Shown: positions 19,840 to 28,500 of the stretch, one piece after another
Position numbering within the stretch: the stretch's first letter is position 1
Layout: each line of letters opens with the position of its first letter
Assembly (NCBI RefSeq): GCF_009649815.1
Contig: NZ_WJIC01000001.1
Coordinates: 620,001-684,000, forward strand
DNA length: 64,000 bases
From: Nocardia sp. SYP-A9097
GTDB lineage: Bacteria > Actinomycetota > Actinomycetes > Mycobacteriales > Mycobacteriaceae
Reading direction: 5' to 3'
Position numbers and translations under genes: made by a program
Notes under the pieces: model-generated
What the model was told of the DNA's origin: nothing
Database searches by the model: none
Seen by the model: the letters and a program-made list of their open reading frames with translations, nothing else

Positions 19840-21738
19840 TCAGAAGCCGGTAGCCCCCGTCGACGGGGTGCGCAGATCGTGATCTTCATCCCCCGCGCGG
19901 ACCCGAAGTGTCGTGTACGGACCCATCCGGGTGCGCAGCGGCCACAGCGCGAACTCCACGAACTGCCGGAAATCGCGATACAGCACCGGGCGATACAGGC
20001 CGTGCCGCCACACCGGGCGAGCCGCCTCCGGACGCTGCCAGCCATTGGCGCGCATGAGCCCGGTAATCCGCGGGTGCAGGCCGAGACCGGCCTCCGCATC
20101 CAGGCGCACCCGCAGGCCGTCGGTGTCACGCAGGAAATGCGCGGTGCCGCGATCGCCGGCATCGATTGTGGCCTCGGTGTTTTCGGGCAGGGCCGCCACC
20201 ACCACCGCGAGATCGTCGAAGAACTGCCGCCATTCGCGTTCGGCCGCCCGGCGCGCGGTCCGCTGCTGCTCGATGATCAACTGCCGGGCGCGTTCGGCGG
20301 GATTCACCAGATACAGCTCGACCGTATTGTCGTCCGGCACAACACCTATGCACAGATTCGGCGACGACCAGACCGGGCCGTGCGCATGCCAGAGCGTGCC
20401 GTGAATCGGTGCGCCGAACTCGGTGCGCAGGCCGTCCACCGCGCGGGTCACCGCCGCCGTCAATTGTTCCCGGACCTCGGCGGGCGGACCCTCCTCGTAC
20501 AGGTGGGATTCGATACTGTCGGACAAGGTGATACACACCGACTCCAGCCGGTCACCGTCGTAGCAGAATCTGGCGCGGGAATGATCCACGCGCAGTTCGG
20601 TTTTGACCGGGACCAGGCGATCCGCCGGGCCGGGCTCGCCCTCCAGTTGCCAGCCGATCCGCTCGGCGAAAGCGGTGATATCCGCGCGCGTCCAGGACCA
20701 CTCGAATTCCCTTGCGGCGCGGGCGATATCGATACCGCTGGGCACATCCACGCGCAGCGGGCCGATATCGAATCCGTACGGGGCATTGCTGCGCAGGAAT
20801 TCGGCGCGCTGGGTGCGGGCGGTCGCATGCGCGGGAATACCCAGCGCCTCGATCTCCAGATCCTCGCCGCCCTCGATCCAGGCATCGGCCACCAGCTCGG
20901 TGACGGCCTGTACCTCCAACATGCGCAGCGCCTCCACGGCGCGGGCGGCGAAATGACCGATGGCGGTGCGGCCCGCATCGCGTCGCAGTTTGCGCCACCA
21001 GTTCGCGTCCTCGGTGGGCGTCCAGCCCTGTGCCACCAGGAGATCGCCGACCTCGTCGCCGTAACGCCAAGTGGGGTCGATGAATTCGCTGCGACTCAGC
21101 TCACCGGTGAATTCGCCCGGCTCCACCGCGAATTGGACGTACCTGCCGCCGGGGGCGGTGATCACCAGGCGCGCGTCGGTGGGTAGTGACTCCAGATAGT
21201 CGGCGAGATCCTCGGTGAACCGGCCCCAGCCGCCGAGCCCGGCGCGCCGGCGTGCGCCCTCATGCCGCTTGTCCATCCAGAAGCGCTGGTCCAGGGGATT
21301 CACCAGCATGAGATCGACCGTATTGGGGCCGATCGCCAAGCCCGCCAATAGATTCGGGAAGATCCAAGCCGGTCCGTCATCGGGTCCCGCGCCGGATTCG
21401 GGCTCACCCCATACTTCGATGAAGGCCGCGCGCACCCGGGCCAGCGCATCGGCGAGCAGTTCGGGATTACCGGTCGCGGGGCAATCCGATACCGGAACCC
21501 GCACATACTGGAGCCTGCGCCCGCTGCCCCAGAACATGGCTGAATCCCACCAGATATTCAGCCCGGTACGCGAGAACACCGCACCGTGGCGCATGGTGCC
21601 CACCGGTTCCGGTGTAGCCCAGCCCACTCGGCGCGCGAAGCTGCGGACATCGGTCGCATCCCAGCTCCAGCCGAACCGCACCGCCGCCCGGACGATCTCG
21701 ATCGCACCCGCACTGTCCACCCGAACCTCGAAACCCAC
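19840..21738 (-). CDS. Actinobacterial protein of unknown function with internally duplicated domain (DUF6301-like)
   Basis: GTG at 21738 gives 632 residues; an earlier start would overlap the divergent penicillin-binding protein gene, so it was not used. Two units are visible. The first starts FEVRVDSAGAIEIVRAAV..FGWSWDATDVRSFARRVGW; the second, around residue 340, starts LRVDVPSGIDIARAA..FEWSWTRADITAFAERIGW. Each is followed by a WxxP.WxFPNL/WSSPNLCIG-like stretch and VDLMLVNP/VELYLVNP. So an ancestral ~300-residue unit was duplicated. No signal peptide, membrane segment or catalytic motif was recognised. Proteins of this type occur in several copies in Nocardia and have no assigned role. 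Confidence 0.7.
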   Translation of the reverse strand: MGFEVRVDSAGAIEIVRAAVRFGWSWDATDVRSFARRVGWATPEPVGTMRHGAVFSRTGLNIWWDSAMFWGSGRRLQYVRVPVSDCPATGNPELLADALARVRAAFIEVWGEPESGAGPDDGPAWIFPNLLAGLAIGPNTVDLMLVNPLDQRFWMDKRHEGARRRAGLGGWGRFTEDLADYLESLPTDARLVITAPGGRYVQFAVEPGEFTGELSRSEFIDPTWRYGDEVGDLLVAQGWTPTEDANWWRKLRRDAGRTAIGHFAARAVEALRMLEVQAVTELVADAWIEGGEDLEIEALGIPAHATARTQRAEFLRSNAPYGFDIGPLRVDVPSGIDIARAAREFEWSWTRADITAFAERIGWQLEGEPGPADRLVPVKTELRVDHSRARFCYDGDRLESVCITLSDSIESHLYEEGPPAEVREQLTAAVTRAVDGLRTEFGAPIHGTLWHAHGPVWSSPNLCIGVVPDDNTVELYLVNPAERARQLIIEQQRTARRAAEREWRQFFDDLAVVVAALPENTEATIDAGDRGTAHFLRDTDGLRVRLDAEAGLGLHPRITGLMRANGWQRPEAARPVWRHGLYRPVLYRDFRQFVEFALWPLRTRMGPYTTLRVRAGDEDHDLRTPSTGATGF

Positions 21739-21799
21739 CCCGCGACAGTAGCCGCGCGGGTCCGTGCCCAGCGACTGATCGGCAGGTAGCGTCGGGCCG

Positions 21800-23569
21800 A
21801 TGCGCACGGGAACCAGACTGCTCGGAATGGTCGTCGCTTCCGGTCTTGCACTGACCGCCTGCTCCGGCGACAAAACCGCCGACCGAATGCAAGAGGCGGC
21901 CAATAACTTCGCCGACGCGCTGAACCGCGACGATATCGCCGCGGCGGCCGCGGCGACCACCGACGGAAAGCCGGCCACCGACACCCTGACCGGGCTCTAC
22001 GACGGGCTCGGCAAGGATGTGAAATTCCAGGTCGACAAGGTCGAAAAGGCCGACGGCGGCGGGACCTTCACCCTCGCGGCCGACTGGAGACTCGGCAAGG
22101 ACGGCCACAACCGGTGGACGTACAGCACCACCGGGCGACTCGACGACACCGCCGACGGCTGGAAGGTGCATTGGAATCCGGCCACCGTCGCCCCCGGACT
22201 CGATATCGGGCCGCTGTCCTACAGTGCCGTCGACCCGACACCCGCCGCGCGCATCCTGGACAGCACCGGCGGCGAATTCATGACCCAGCAGATCGTCACC
22301 CTGGTGAACCTCGCGCCCGGCGCGGACACCGCGGCCGTCGCCGCACTGCTGCACCAGGTCGCCGCCGATATCACCGCAGCCTCGCTGAACTCGGAATTGA
22401 CTGCCGCACAAGGTAAATCGATCACCGCCGTCACCCTGCGGGCCGCTGACATCGCACCCATCCAGGACGCGCTCACGGCGCTGCCCAATGTCACCCTGGC
22501 GCCACAGACCCGGCTGCTCACCACCGACCGCGCCCTCACCTCACCCACCTGGTCCGGGCTCGCCGACCTCTGGCAACAGGACACCGACGCGGCGGCGGGG
22601 TGGGCCGTGCGGGCACAGGGCACCGACGGGACACAGCGCGTCGGCGGGCCGGATGCCAAGCCGGTCAACGACATTCGCACCACCCTCGACCCCGCGCTAC
22701 AACGGGCCGCCGAGGCCGCGCTCGCGCCGATTCCACAGGCCGCGACCATCATCGCGCTACAACCATCCAGCGGCAATGTGCTCGCCATCGCGCAGAACGC
22801 CCCCGCCGACGCGCAGGGACCGATCGCACTCACCGGGCTGTACCCGCCCGGATCCACCTTCAAGACGGTGACCGTTTCGGCGGCACTGCAGTCGGGTGCC
22901 GTCACTCCGGACACCGTGCTGCCGTGCCCGGGCACCGAGAATATCGAGGGGCGACAGATTCCCAATGACAACAACTTCGACCTGGGCAGCGTGCCTTTGC
23001 ACACCGCGTTCGCGAAATCCTGCAATACGACCATGGGACGGCTCGCGGTCAACCTGCCACCGGATGGGCTCACCAATGCGGCGAGCCAATTGGGCCTCGG
23101 GCTCGACTATGTGACACCCGCGCTGACCACCGTCACCGGCAAGGTGCCCGTCGCCGACACACCCGCGCTGCGCGTGGAGGAGGGCATCGGACAGGGCAAG
23201 GTCACCGCCACGCCCTTCGGGATGGCGTTGGTCGCCGCGGCACTCGCACACGGCGCGCCGCCGAATCCGATCCTGGTGCAAGGCCGACCCGGCACCCCCG
23301 ACCATGCCGCCGCACCACTGCCCGCCGGGACAGCCGATCAGATCAAAGCCATGATGCGGGAGACCGTCACCTCGGGCACGGCCACCCAACTGGCCGATAT
23401 CCCGGGCCTGCTCGGCAAGACCGGCACCGCCGAATTCATCGATGACAAGCACGCGCACGGCTGGTTCGTCGGCATCGAAGACGACCTGGCCTTCGCCGTT
23501 TTCATCAATGACGCCGGGTCCTCCACACCCGCCGTGGACGCCGCCGGACGCCTGCTCCGCGCCCACTAA
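21800..23569 (+). CDS. Penicillin-binding lipoprotein (transpeptidase, MecA-N-like domain)
   Basis: A 589-residue protein with a lipoprotein signal peptide: LALTAC places the lipidated cysteine at residue 21. Residues ~25-130 resemble the NTF2-like MecA N-terminal domain, residues ~140-245 a dimerisation domain, and residues ~290-585 the transpeptidase. The three active-site motifs are intact: S352-T-F-K, S407-C-N and K540-T-G. It would cross-link peptidoglycan at the outer face of the membrane. The layout matches mycobacterial Rv2864c-type penicillin-binding lipoproteins. It is transcribed divergently from the duplicated-domain gene, with 61 bp between starts, and lies 91 bp before the cutinase-family gene on the same strand. 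Confidence 0.85.
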   Translation: MRTGTRLLGMVVASGLALTACSGDKTADRMQEAANNFADALNRDDIAAAAAATTDGKPATDTLTGLYDGLGKDVKFQVDKVEKADGGGTFTLAADWRLGKDGHNRWTYSTTGRLDDTADGWKVHWNPATVAPGLDIGPLSYSAVDPTPAARILDSTGGEFMTQQIVTLVNLAPGADTAAVAALLHQVAADITAASLNSELTAAQGKSITAVTLRAADIAPIQDALTALPNVTLAPQTRLLTTDRALTSPTWSGLADLWQQDTDAAAGWAVRAQGTDGTQRVGGPDAKPVNDIRTTLDPALQRAAEAALAPIPQAATIIALQPSSGNVLAIAQNAPADAQGPIALTGLYPPGSTFKTVTVSAALQSGAVTPDTVLPCPGTENIEGRQIPNDNNFDLGSVPLHTAFAKSCNTTMGRLAVNLPPDGLTNAASQLGLGLDYVTPALTTVTGKVPVADTPALRVEEGIGQGKVTATPFGMALVAAALAHGAPPNPILVQGRPGTPDHAAAPLPAGTADQIKAMMRETVTSGTATQLADIPGLLGKTGTAEFIDDKHAHGWFVGIEDDLAFAVFINDAGSSTPAVDAAGRLLRAH

Positions 23570-23660
23570 CCAGTAGCCGCAGTAACGATTCCCTTCCCGA
23601 TTCCGACGTCCTGGAAGAATCACGGCCCGTCGGGGGGCCGGTCCATCCACCGGAACGGGA

Positions 23661-25388
23661 ATGGGAACCGGGACATTGGCTCTTCGAACCTTTTTTGCGC
23701 GCATATGGTCCTACCTCGGGAAAAACCGTCGCACCGCGATACCCGTGGCCGCACTCGCCACGCTGGGACTCGTCGTAGCCGTCGCGGCCTCCTGGGGCAT
23801 CACCTCCTCGCCGCGCACCACGGAAACGCAACTCACCTCATCGGTCACCGAATGCCACGACATGGTGACCATCTCCGTCGCCGGGCGCAATGACACGCCC
23901 GTCTCCGGAACCACCGCCATGCTGGTCGACGCCAACGGCAATGAACTGCCCGCCGCGCTGTCCGGCGACCACAAGAGCGAATGGCTCGACCCGGTCGTGA
24001 ACGCGGGCAGCAATGCCGTCGGCTCCGACTCGAACGCCGCCATCTACATCGCGTACCCGGCCAACTTGAACTCCGAAGAGGCCGCCGTCACCGCCGGTGT
24101 CGACAACACCAAGCGGGTGATGCGCGAAATCGCGTCGGTCTGCCCGAACACCAAGTTCTCCATCGTCGGCTACAGCGAAGGCTCGGACGTGGTTCGCCGC
24201 GTCGCCATGCAGGTCGGCAACCAGAACGCCGGCGCCGACGGCAAATACGACATCGTCGACCCCGACAAGGTGCTCGGCGTGGTCATCCTCGCCGACCCGG
24301 GCCGCAAGGCGGGCGACGGCACCTTCATCGGCGCCCAGGACCCCAACCACCCCGACAACTTCGACACCAACTACGGCGGCAAGGGTGCGGGCGGCCAAGG
24401 CGCACTCCCCGACACCGGTGGCGACTTCGGTAAACTGAACGGCAAAATCGCCTCCTTCTGCTCCGATGGCGACCTCACCTGCTCTGCGCCGCAGAACATT
24501 TCGCTGCTGCAGCTGGCGATCAACGTCGGCCGTCAAATCAATGTCGACGCCCTCCAGAACGACGGGCTCACCCCCGCGACCGGTCAGGACGTAGCCGTCA
24601 AACTCGGCAGCATCGCGCTCAACGCCTTCCAGTACATCGGGTCCAACCCCAACTGGATGAAGAGCGACGAAACCTTCCTCTCGGTCCTGCTGAAGGTCTC
24701 CGCCCCCGGCTACAAGCCCGGCGCGACCACCGCGGCCCCTGTCGCCGCCGCCGACAATATCGCGACAAATGACATGTCGCCCCTGGCCTACCTGCCCCAG
24801 AAGGTCTTCAACGAGATCGTCGGCCTGATCGTCACCAACACCAACACCATCCCGGTCATCCTCAGCGACCCGTACCAGCAAACCCTGGGCCCCGACCACA
24901 CCGGCCACCACTTCGACTACTGGAAAGACGCCGACCAGTCCAACGGAAAGCCCCTGACCTCAGCCGAATACGCCGCAGCCTGGCTGACCCACCTCGCCCA
25001 GCAAGCCCAAAAAGGCGAACCGGTAACCACCACCGCCAAGCCCGAACCGGCTGACCTCGCCGCCGCCTACAAGGCCGCCAAGCCCGAAACCGGCGTCACC
25101 ACAGCCAACGTCACCACCACCCCCTCCTCGACCACAACAACGTCGAAGACCTCGGGCACCACAACAACCGCCCCCACCACCCCGGGCTCCACAACAACGG
25201 CCCCCACGACAACGGCCCCGACCACCACGGTCCCGACCACCGTCGCCCCGACCACCACGGACCCTGCGGCCGCCGCGGCCCCCACCACGACCGTCCCCAC
25301 CACTGTGGCTCCGACAACGGTTGCCCCCACCACAACGGTCGCGCCGACCACGACCCCGCCGGTGACGACAACAATCAGCGGCCACTGA
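23661..25388 (+). CDS. Cutinase-family esterase with Thr-rich C-terminal tail
   Basis: A 575-residue secreted or membrane-anchored protein. A hydrophobic helix at residues ~27-46 serves as signal anchor. The alpha/beta-hydrolase domain has the nucleophile elbow GYSEGS at 170-175 (Ser172), cysteines matching cutinase disulfides (C65, C161, and FCSDGDLTCSAP), and a HFDYW segment near residue 415 that may hold the catalytic histidine. From residue ~465 a tail of TTTAPTT/TTVAPTT repeats spans ~110 residues; such tails are typical cell-wall linkers and may be O-mannosylated. Mycobacterial relatives act on mycolate or phospholipid esters. A strong hairpin at 25402 ends the transcript. Confidence 0.8.
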   Translation: MGTGTLALRTFFARIWSYLGKNRRTAIPVAALATLGLVVAVAASWGITSSPRTTETQLTSSVTECHDMVTISVAGRNDTPVSGTTAMLVDANGNELPAALSGDHKSEWLDPVVNAGSNAVGSDSNAAIYIAYPANLNSEEAAVTAGVDNTKRVMREIASVCPNTKFSIVGYSEGSDVVRRVAMQVGNQNAGADGKYDIVDPDKVLGVVILADPGRKAGDGTFIGAQDPNHPDNFDTNYGGKGAGGQGALPDTGGDFGKLNGKIASFCSDGDLTCSAPQNISLLQLAINVGRQINVDALQNDGLTPATGQDVAVKLGSIALNAFQYIGSNPNWMKSDETFLSVLLKVSAPGYKPGATTAAPVAAADNIATNDMSPLAYLPQKVFNEIVGLIVTNTNTIPVILSDPYQQTLGPDHTGHHFDYWKDADQSNGKPLTSAEYAAAWLTHLAQQAQKGEPVTTTAKPEPADLAAAYKAAKPETGVTTANVTTTPSSTTTTSKTSGTTTTAPTTPGSTTTAPTTTAPTTTVPTTVAPTTTDPAAAAAPTTTVPTTVAPTTVAPTTTVAPTTTPPVTTTISGH

Positions 25389-25401
25389 CACACAAAATCG
25401 A

Positions 25402-25455
25402 CCGAACCCAGTGCGGGGCATGTGAACTCATCACATGCCCCGCACTCGGGTTCGG
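25402..25455 (+). terminator. Long hairpin terminator after the cutinase-family gene
   Basis: Two ~24-base arms starting CCGAACCCAGTGCGGGGC pair across the loop ACTCA with one bulged base, 13 bases past the stop. No U-tract follows. It marks the boundary between the conserved region and the accessory island. Confidence 0.85.
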
Positions 25456-25487
25456 ACCGAGGTCACTTCATCCCAGCAGACCTCAGC

Positions 25488-25531
25488 TTTGCACCTCACG
25501 TGTCACTCGTTTGCACCTCACGTGTCACTCG
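25488..25531. repeat. Perfect tandem duplication of a 22-bp sequence
   Basis: TTTGCACCTCACGTGTCACT plus CG occurs twice head to tail (25488-25509 and 25510-25531) with no mismatch. It contains the palindromic core TCACGTGT-like CACGTG. It sits between the cutinase terminator and the intron remnant, outside any gene. It could be protein-binding sites or the end of a mobile element. Confidence 0.85.
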
Positions 25532-25732
25532 AATGATGAAATCGATTGGCTTTCGTTGCCGCCTGTAGGTTCTCAATCAGCAATGCATTTCCCGGACCTC
25601 ACCGCGACGACTCTCCAGGGCTACGCCCAAACTTCACAGCTGTGCTCGATCGATGTGTCCGTGGACGCGCGTAGTCGTCGTTGTCGGTCGGGCGGATCAC
25701 AAACGAGCAACCCGACCATGCTCAGGACTGAA

Positions 25733-25777
25733 ACGTCAAGCGTCTCTTGAGAACAAACCGACAAGCATGTCCTGAGA
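25733..25777 (+). repeat. Pair of imperfect 20-bp direct repeats, 25-bp period (set A)
   Basis: ACGTCAAGCGTCTCTTGAGA at 25733 and CCGACAAGCATGTCCTGAGA at 25758 share 15 of 20 positions. The same motif with the same 25-bp spacing and the same orientation recurs at 32561 and 32586, near the TnsA-like gene. Spaced copies of a ~20-bp site are what Tn7-like transposase B subunits bind at element ends. Confidence 0.55.
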
Positions 25778-25858
25778 CCTCACAGTCGACACCATGAGAT
25801 GCCCAGTACCCGGCTTTCTACAGCGAGGTGGCCAGTGCGGCAACCTGTTTCGAGATAG

Positions 25859-26059
25859 TCGCGCGATGCTGGACAGGCATGCCCATTGGTGGTCGAACGG
25901 ATCAATGACTATCTGGTGCGGTGGCTCGTGCAGAAAGGTAGGCGGTTCCGGGGCCGTTGGAAACGAGCACGTGAAGCGCTTCCGAAGGCCGCGGAGGCCT
26001 ACCCGAAATTATTCTCCGACTGGGCAATCGGGAACCCCGCAACCGTGAACGCTCGATGA
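25859..26059 (+). pseudogene. Group II intron reverse transcriptase/maturase, C-terminal fragment
   Basis: After a stop codon at 25856-25858 the frame reads to a TGA at 26057. It contains RINDYLVRWLVQKGRRFRGR and then KRAREALPKAAEAYPKLF plus SDWAIG, the arrangement seen at the end of group II intron-encoded proteins (an Arg/Lys-rich helix, then a xxPxLFxHW motif, here PKLFSDW). The reverse transcriptase domain with its YADD box is not present anywhere upstream, so this is a dead 66-residue stub. No start codon with a ribosome site is seen. Confidence 0.7.
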
Positions 26060-26062
26060 TAG

Positions 26063-26135
26063 GAGCCGTGTGACGGGAGACTGTCACACACGGCTCTGAG
26101 AGGGCCGGGAGGTGAACCCTCCCGGCCGCCTGCTA
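26063..26135 (+). ncRNA. Group II intron domains V and VI
   Basis: Positions 26063-26096 form a 34-base hairpin beginning GAGCCGTG, with the catalytic AGC triad in the lower stem, a GGGAGA-type apical loop and CGGCTC closing it: the length and pattern of domain V. A second stem (GGCCGGGAGG pairing with CCTCCCGGCC, 26103-26127) follows as domain VI. It begins 3 bases after the maturase stop, as in intact introns. Confidence 0.8.
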
Positions 26136-26191
26136 GAGCACCTTTCGCTCTCTACCGGTACACAATGCCGGAAAACGGTGAATTCTCCGGG

Positions 26192-27340
26192 CTAGGCAGT
26201 ACCACCGCCACCCGTTTCCGGAGACCCCTCGGGCACGTCCCCGCCCGGCCCTTGCTCGCCGGGCCCTTGCTCGCCGGGCCCTTGCTCGCCCGGTCCACCG
26301 GGACCACCGCCAGGGGGAATCGGAATGGGAATGGGAATGGGAATGGGGATCGGGATGGGGAGAACTCCGACTCCGCCACCACCGCCGGGGATGCCAGCCG
26401 GGATGCCGCCGGGGATGACGGGGACAACTCCGCCAGGGGGGATGGGGATGGTCGGCAACGTTGTCGGCGGGCCTGTCGTCGTTGTCGGCGGGCCTGTTGT
26501 CGTTGTCGGTGGGCCTGTTGTCGTTGTCGGTGGGCCTGTCGTCGTTGTCGGCGGCGCTGTCGTCGTTGTCGTTGTCGGCGGCGCTGTCGTCGTGGACGTC
26601 GGTGGAATAGCGCAGTTGGGTCGGGTGATCCTGTTGTTGTCCAGGCTGACCTGGCCGTTGCGTGCCAGTACCCGTCCCTCCACGATGGTTCCGGTCTGCA
26701 CCGAGATCGAGGTCAACGCCATGATGGTTCCGACGAAGGTGGAGTTGGTGCCCAGTGTTGCGGAGCTACCCACCTGCCAGAAGACGTTGCACGCTGAGGC
26801 CCCGTTGATGAGGCTGACCGTGCTGCTCGATGCCGTGATCAACGTAGATCCCGCTTGGAAGATCCAGACCGCGTTGGGATCGCCCTGCGCATCGAGGGTG
26901 ACTGTCCCGGTTAGGCCCATGGGGCCCGCCGTGTTGTACACCCCCGCGACCAGTGTGAGGCCGGCGAGATCAGGGGGAGCAGCGGTGGCAGGACCGCGAC
27001 CCGCAGCATCGTTATATGCCGTAGTCAGATCTGATTGCGCTTGCAACGCCACCGCGTCGGCAGCGTGAATGGTTCCGACCACTGATCCCGGCGGAAAGCC
27101 GGTGACCGCGGAACCCGGGCTGACCCCCAGATCGCCGGTGATAATCGAAGGTCCCGTGTTGGTGACCGTCTGGCCCGCCAATACCGCGAACGATGTGGCC
27201 GTCCCTAACCCGACCGGGGGCTGGGCCGCTGACGCTACCCCATTGAATATCAGCAGGACCGTGGCGGTCACAACCGTCGCCCCGGCGACGATCAATCGTT
27301 TGATCGGACGCCGCCGGGGCGAGTTGGACGGAAACGTCAC
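26192..27340 (-). CDS. Ice-binding-like (DUF3494) surface protein with repetitive Pro/Gly/Thr tail
   Basis: GTG at 27340, behind GAAGGG, gives 382 residues; a TTG-started frame 60 bases upstream is less likely. A signal peptide (RRRPIKRLIVAGATVV, cleavage near GVASAA) is followed by a ~190-residue DUF3494 domain: LGTATSFAVLAGQTVTNTG, ITGDLGVSPGSAV, AVWIFQAGSTL and NVFWQVGSSATLG are hallmarks. DUF3494 folds as a beta-solenoid; some members bind ice, and many in soil actinomycetes are probably adhesins. The tail has TTTTGPP repeats, a run of IP dipeptides and GEQGP repeats. It ends SPETGGGGTA, which faintly resembles an LPxTG sorting motif but lacks the membrane helix and basic tail. A sortase gene lies 4 kb away. 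Confidence 0.85.
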   Translation of the reverse strand: MTFPSNSPRRRPIKRLIVAGATVVTATVLLIFNGVASAAQPPVGLGTATSFAVLAGQTVTNTGPSIITGDLGVSPGSAVTGFPPGSVVGTIHAADAVALQAQSDLTTAYNDAAGRGPATAAPPDLAGLTLVAGVYNTAGPMGLTGTVTLDAQGDPNAVWIFQAGSTLITASSSTVSLINGASACNVFWQVGSSATLGTNSTFVGTIMALTSISVQTGTIVEGRVLARNGQVSLDNNRITRPNCAIPPTSTTTAPPTTTTTTAPPTTTTGPPTTTTGPPTTTTGPPTTTTGPPTTLPTIPIPPGGVVPVIPGGIPAGIPGGGGGVGVLPIPIPIPIPIPIPIPPGGGPGGPGEQGPGEQGPGEQGPGGDVPEGSPETGGGGTA

Positions 27341-27448
27341 TGGTTTCCCTTCGCCGTTTAACGGCACACGTATGAATGTCACTGTCCGTCTTCGATCCAA
27401 TCGGTAGGAGTGGATGGGTCGATCCAGACGCGAATTTCATACGCCCCT

Positions 27449-28393
27449 TGAGGTTCACCCCGAATGGTGGACAGGAAATCAAGCAGCTTTCGCTGCGACT
27501 GTCAGGGACTGCTCGAAGCGGATGGGACTGACCATCCCGATTGCCGAGTGCCGGCGGCCAGTGTTGTACCAGCCGATCCAATTGTTAACCGAGGCAACCA
27601 ATTCAGCCTTTATCACATAGGCGTGCCGATAGTAGTGTTCGTGCTTGAAACTCGACCAGAACGATTCTGCGGGGCTGTTGTCCCAGCAGATCCCGGTATC
27701 GCCCATTGATCGCCGAAGCTGGTGTGTGGCACAGGCTTTCGTTGTCAACCCGGCTGTGAACTCCCCGCCGCGATCGGAATGCAACACGGTCCCGGCCACC
27801 TGCCCGTCCCGGATCGCACACAAGAACATGTCACCTTCACCGCAGGTCAGATAGGTGATATCGGTCAACCACACCGCGTTCAGGCGACCCTGATCGAACC
27901 TTCGGCGCACCAGATCCGGCGGGAACGACGCCGTCGGATCGACCACCGTGGTGCGGACCTTGAACGTGCGAGGACTCAAGCCCTCGATCCCGATCTCCGC
28001 CATAATCGCCGCGACGGTCTTGGCGGTGACCACTTCCCCGTGCTCGCGCAGCTCAGCCGTGATTCGTGGTGACCCGTAGGTGCGGTCGGAGTCGGCGTGT
28101 ACCTCCACGATCTTCACGCTCAGATCGGCGCGCCGCTGCTGCCGTGTCGTCAACTCTGTTGCGGCCCTGCGTTTCTTCCATTCGTAGAACCCCGATGCCG
28201 ATACCTTCAGCAATCGCGCCATCCGCACGACATCGAACCCGCCACAGGCACCGGTGGTGCCGGCGGGTACCGCGACGGCGGCGGCGGCCCCAGAGGCGGC
28301 GCACTTCGCCATCAGATCGAACCGGGCTGGTTGTTCTGCATCGAGGCAAAGTACGCCGAGGCATCAGGTGTCCACTTCCTCGGGGGAACCTCA
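27449..28393 (-). mobile_element. Internally deleted IS3-family insertion sequence
   Basis: The 945-bp element has imperfect terminal inverted repeats: TGAGGTTCACCCCGAATGGT at the left and TGAGGTTCCCCCGAGGAAGT at the right, both continuing into GGACA. The ends are TG/CA, as in IS3 elements. The trinucleotide CCT flanks both sides (27446-27448 and 28394-28396), a 3-bp target duplication of the size expected. Typical relatives are 1.2-1.4 kb with two overlapping genes; here orfA is nearly gone and orfB is shortened, so the copy could move only if a transposase acted in trans. Confidence 0.85.
27479..28312 (-). pseudogene. IS3-family transposase OrfB with an internal deletion in the DDE core
   Basis: The 277-residue frame has the HTH_21-like region (RMARLLKVSASGFYEWKKR, RTYGSPRITAELRE) and the three DDE residues: D in WLTDITYL, D in HSDRGGEF, E in SPAESFWSS. 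However, DMFLCAIRDGQVAG joins two parts that are normally separated by ~30 residues (the usual CSRRVIGW... segment), so about 90 bp have been lost in frame between the first two aspartates. The first ~30 residues (Ala/Gly-rich) do not look like a normal OrfB start and come from the junction left by loss of orfA. The product is almost certainly inactive. Confidence 0.8.
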
Positions 28394-28500
28394 CCTTGGC
28401 CGCACTCCAAACCGGCTCGAGCCCAACGACAGTCCGAAGCCAGAAATTAACCCATCCAGGTTTGCGCGGCCTACGAAGTACCTTCCGATGCCGATCTAAC

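Larger units (their letters stand above)
25859..26140 (+). mobile_element. Group II intron, 3' remnant
   Basis: Only the 3' end of a group II intron is left: the C-terminal part of the intron-encoded protein (25859-26059) followed at once by catalytic domain V and a domain VI-like stem. The upstream intron domains I-IV and most of the maturase are absent. The remnant lies ~400 bp downstream of a strong terminator hairpin, which is where bacterial class C introns like to insert; the class is therefore a guess. The exact 3' boundary is not certain. Confidence 0.75.

Noticed and set aside
25511..25750. 79-codon plus-strand frame between the tandem repeat and the intron remnant
   Set aside because: Begins inside the 22-bp repeat and ends inside repeat set A; no ribosome site or family resemblance.
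26192..26240. LPxTG sorting signal at the end of the ice-binding-like protein
   Set aside because: SPETG is present but there is no following membrane helix or basic tail, so the classical signal is incomplete; mentioned only as a weak resemblance.
26452..26605. Short repeats that might look like a CRISPR array
   Set aside because: They are in-frame TTTTGPP-coding repeats in the tail of the ice-binding-like gene; units are too short and there are no unique spacers.
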